In this document: positions 5,633 through 6,593 of the stretch, in pieces
Position numbering within the stretch: the stretch's first letter is position 1
Layout of the letters: every line of letters begins with the position of its first letter
Source of the DNA: Acidobacteriota bacterium
GTDB taxonomy: Bacteria > Acidobacteriota > Terriglobia > Terriglobales > Acidobacteriaceae
Reading direction: 5' to 3'
Length of the DNA: 6,593 nt
Assembly: GCA_003224785.1 (NCBI GenBank)
Contig: QHZV01000007.1
Coordinates: 1,683-8,275 of the forward strand
Made by a program: the position numbers and the translations under genes
Notes under the pieces: model-generated
What the model was told of the DNA's origin: nothing
Seen by the model: the letters and a program-made list of their open reading frames with translations, nothing else
Database searches by the model: none

Positions 5633-6554
5633 ATGGCTTTGAAGTCAACTTCCATGCGGTTCGCGCTACTCATTTCTGCTTTTTTCATAATCATCTGTCT
5701 GCCGGTCCTCGCCGCCACACACGGCGAATTTGACCGCACCCTGAAAGTGAGCGGGAGTGTTAATCTGCAAGTGGAAACCGGGTCTGGATCCATTGATGTG
5801 CGCACCGGGAACTCATCCGAAGTGCACGTCGTCGGACACATCCGGGCGACTGAGTGGTTTGGCGATAACGCCGATGAGAAGATCAAACGTCTCGAGAGCA
5901 ACCCTCCCATTCAGCAGAGCGGAAATGACATCCGCATTGGCCACATTGACGATCCCGAACTCAAGCATAATATTTCAATCAGCTATGAGCTGGTTGTGCC
6001 GGCCAGCACGGCATTGCGGGCTTCCAGCGGCTCTGGAAGCCAAACCATTCTAGGAATCTCCGGATCGCTGGAAGCCAGCACTGGATCGGGCAGCCTGAAA
6101 ATCTCAAGTATCGGTTCAAGTGTTCGCGCGCAGACCGGATCCGGCGGCGTGGAAATAGACGGCGCTAAAGGTTCGGTTTATGCCCGTACTGGAAGTGGCT
6201 CGATCCATGCAACGGAAGTGGCTGGCGGATTCGATGGCGAAACCGGAAGTGGTCATCTCGTTCTGGAGCAGAGCGCGCCCGGATCGGTCCGTGCCGAAAC
6301 CGGTTAATATTAAAGCGGACGGAGAGGCCACTGGCGGCTGGACCGTGCATACCGGATCAGGCAGCGTGCAGCTTCGCCTTCCGCAAAATGCATCGTTCGA
6401 TCTGAACGCGCACACCGGTTCGGGGTCTATTAATCTGTCGCATCCTGTGACCGTGCAAGGCTCTATTGGACGCAAAGAAGTGCGCGGCAAAGTCGGCGGA
6501 GGCGGAGTACCGATTGAGGTGCAGACTGGCTCGGGAAGCATAGTCATCGAGTAG
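5633..6554 (+). pseudogene. Secreted DUF4097-type beta-repeat protein (TGSGS repeats), frameshifted near 6303
   Basis: The first frame (5633-6307, 224 aa) has a signal peptide (about 1-28, core FALLISAFFIIICLPVLA) and a beta-rich body. From residue 132 it repeats an S/T-GSG motif every 18 residues (132, 150, 168, 186, 204, then 223). After AETG it meets TAA at 6305-6307. The +1 frame continues the same protein: NIKADGEATGGWTVH, then TGSGS at 6351, 6414 and 6525, ending at TAG 6552-6554. The junction lacks the Ser-Gly of one motif: adding 5 nt between GGT and TAATATT restores TGSGNIKADG, normal repeat spacing and a 308-residue product. This resembles the DUF4097 putative-adhesin family, which is common in Acidobacteriota and of unknown function; a periplasmic or surface location is inferred. 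It could be a real pseudogene, a phase-off allele or an assembly error. The truncated product keeps its signal and six motifs and may still be made. Confidence 0.8.
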
Positions 6555-6593
6555 CGGGTCCGGGCAGTTGCTGCGCTTTCTCGAAATTAATGG

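Noticed and set aside
6299..6310. Programmed +1 frameshift in the TGSGS gene
   Set aside because: There is no recognisable slippery codon or stimulator, and the conserved Ser-Gly is missing exactly at the junction, which points to a deletion rather than recoding.

Overview
The window looks like a chromosomal segment of a moderately G+C-rich, Gram-negative-type bacterium, most likely an acidobacterium (Acidobacteriota). This is inferred from gene content: a secreted SBBP/DUF7948-type protein carrying the 'PLSFELNRGQ' signature, a DUF4097-type protein made of TGSGS repeats, and a MacA/HlyD-like adaptor. All three are common in that phylum. No rRNA, tRNA, CRISPR array, insertion sequence or integrase is visible.

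Layout. (1) 1-424, minus strand: 5' part of a secreted SBBP/beta-propeller-type protein, running off the left edge. (2) 425-706: divergent intergenic region with a weak promoter candidate and direct repeats. (3) 707-1622, plus strand: a DUF72 (YecE-like) gene broken by an internal deletion that also shifts the frame. (4) 1619-1705, minus strand: the last 28 codons of a glycoside hydrolase family 16 gene, a remnant next to the 3' end of the following gene. (5) 1729-2652 and 2680-4050, minus strand: a lone DppB/OppB-type ABC permease preceded, 27 bp away, by a CNNM/CBS/CorC ('hemolysin-like') membrane protein; the two probably form an operon. (6) 4051-4332: divergent promoter region. (7) 4333-5553 and 5633-6554, plus strand: a membrane-fusion (HlyD/MacA-like) adaptor followed by a secreted TGSGS-repeat protein whose frame is broken near 6303.

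Function. Nearly everything here concerns the cell envelope: export adaptor, permease, CNNM-type transporter and secreted beta-rich proteins. The adaptor and TGSGS-repeat gene probably belong to an export operon whose ATPase and permease would lie to the right of the window.

The most notable feature is clustered gene decay: three of the seven protein-coding loci are damaged (DUF72, the GH16 tail, the TGSGS protein), and the ABC permease has no partner genes. The two frameshifts coincide with missing conserved residues, so they look like true deletions rather than single-base errors, although assembly error cannot be excluded. A second pattern is the heptamer TTGCTCA/TGAGCAA, found five times by eye and only between genes. 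I found no complete, clearly new biological system; the gene-decay scars and the repeat motifs are the observations worth following.
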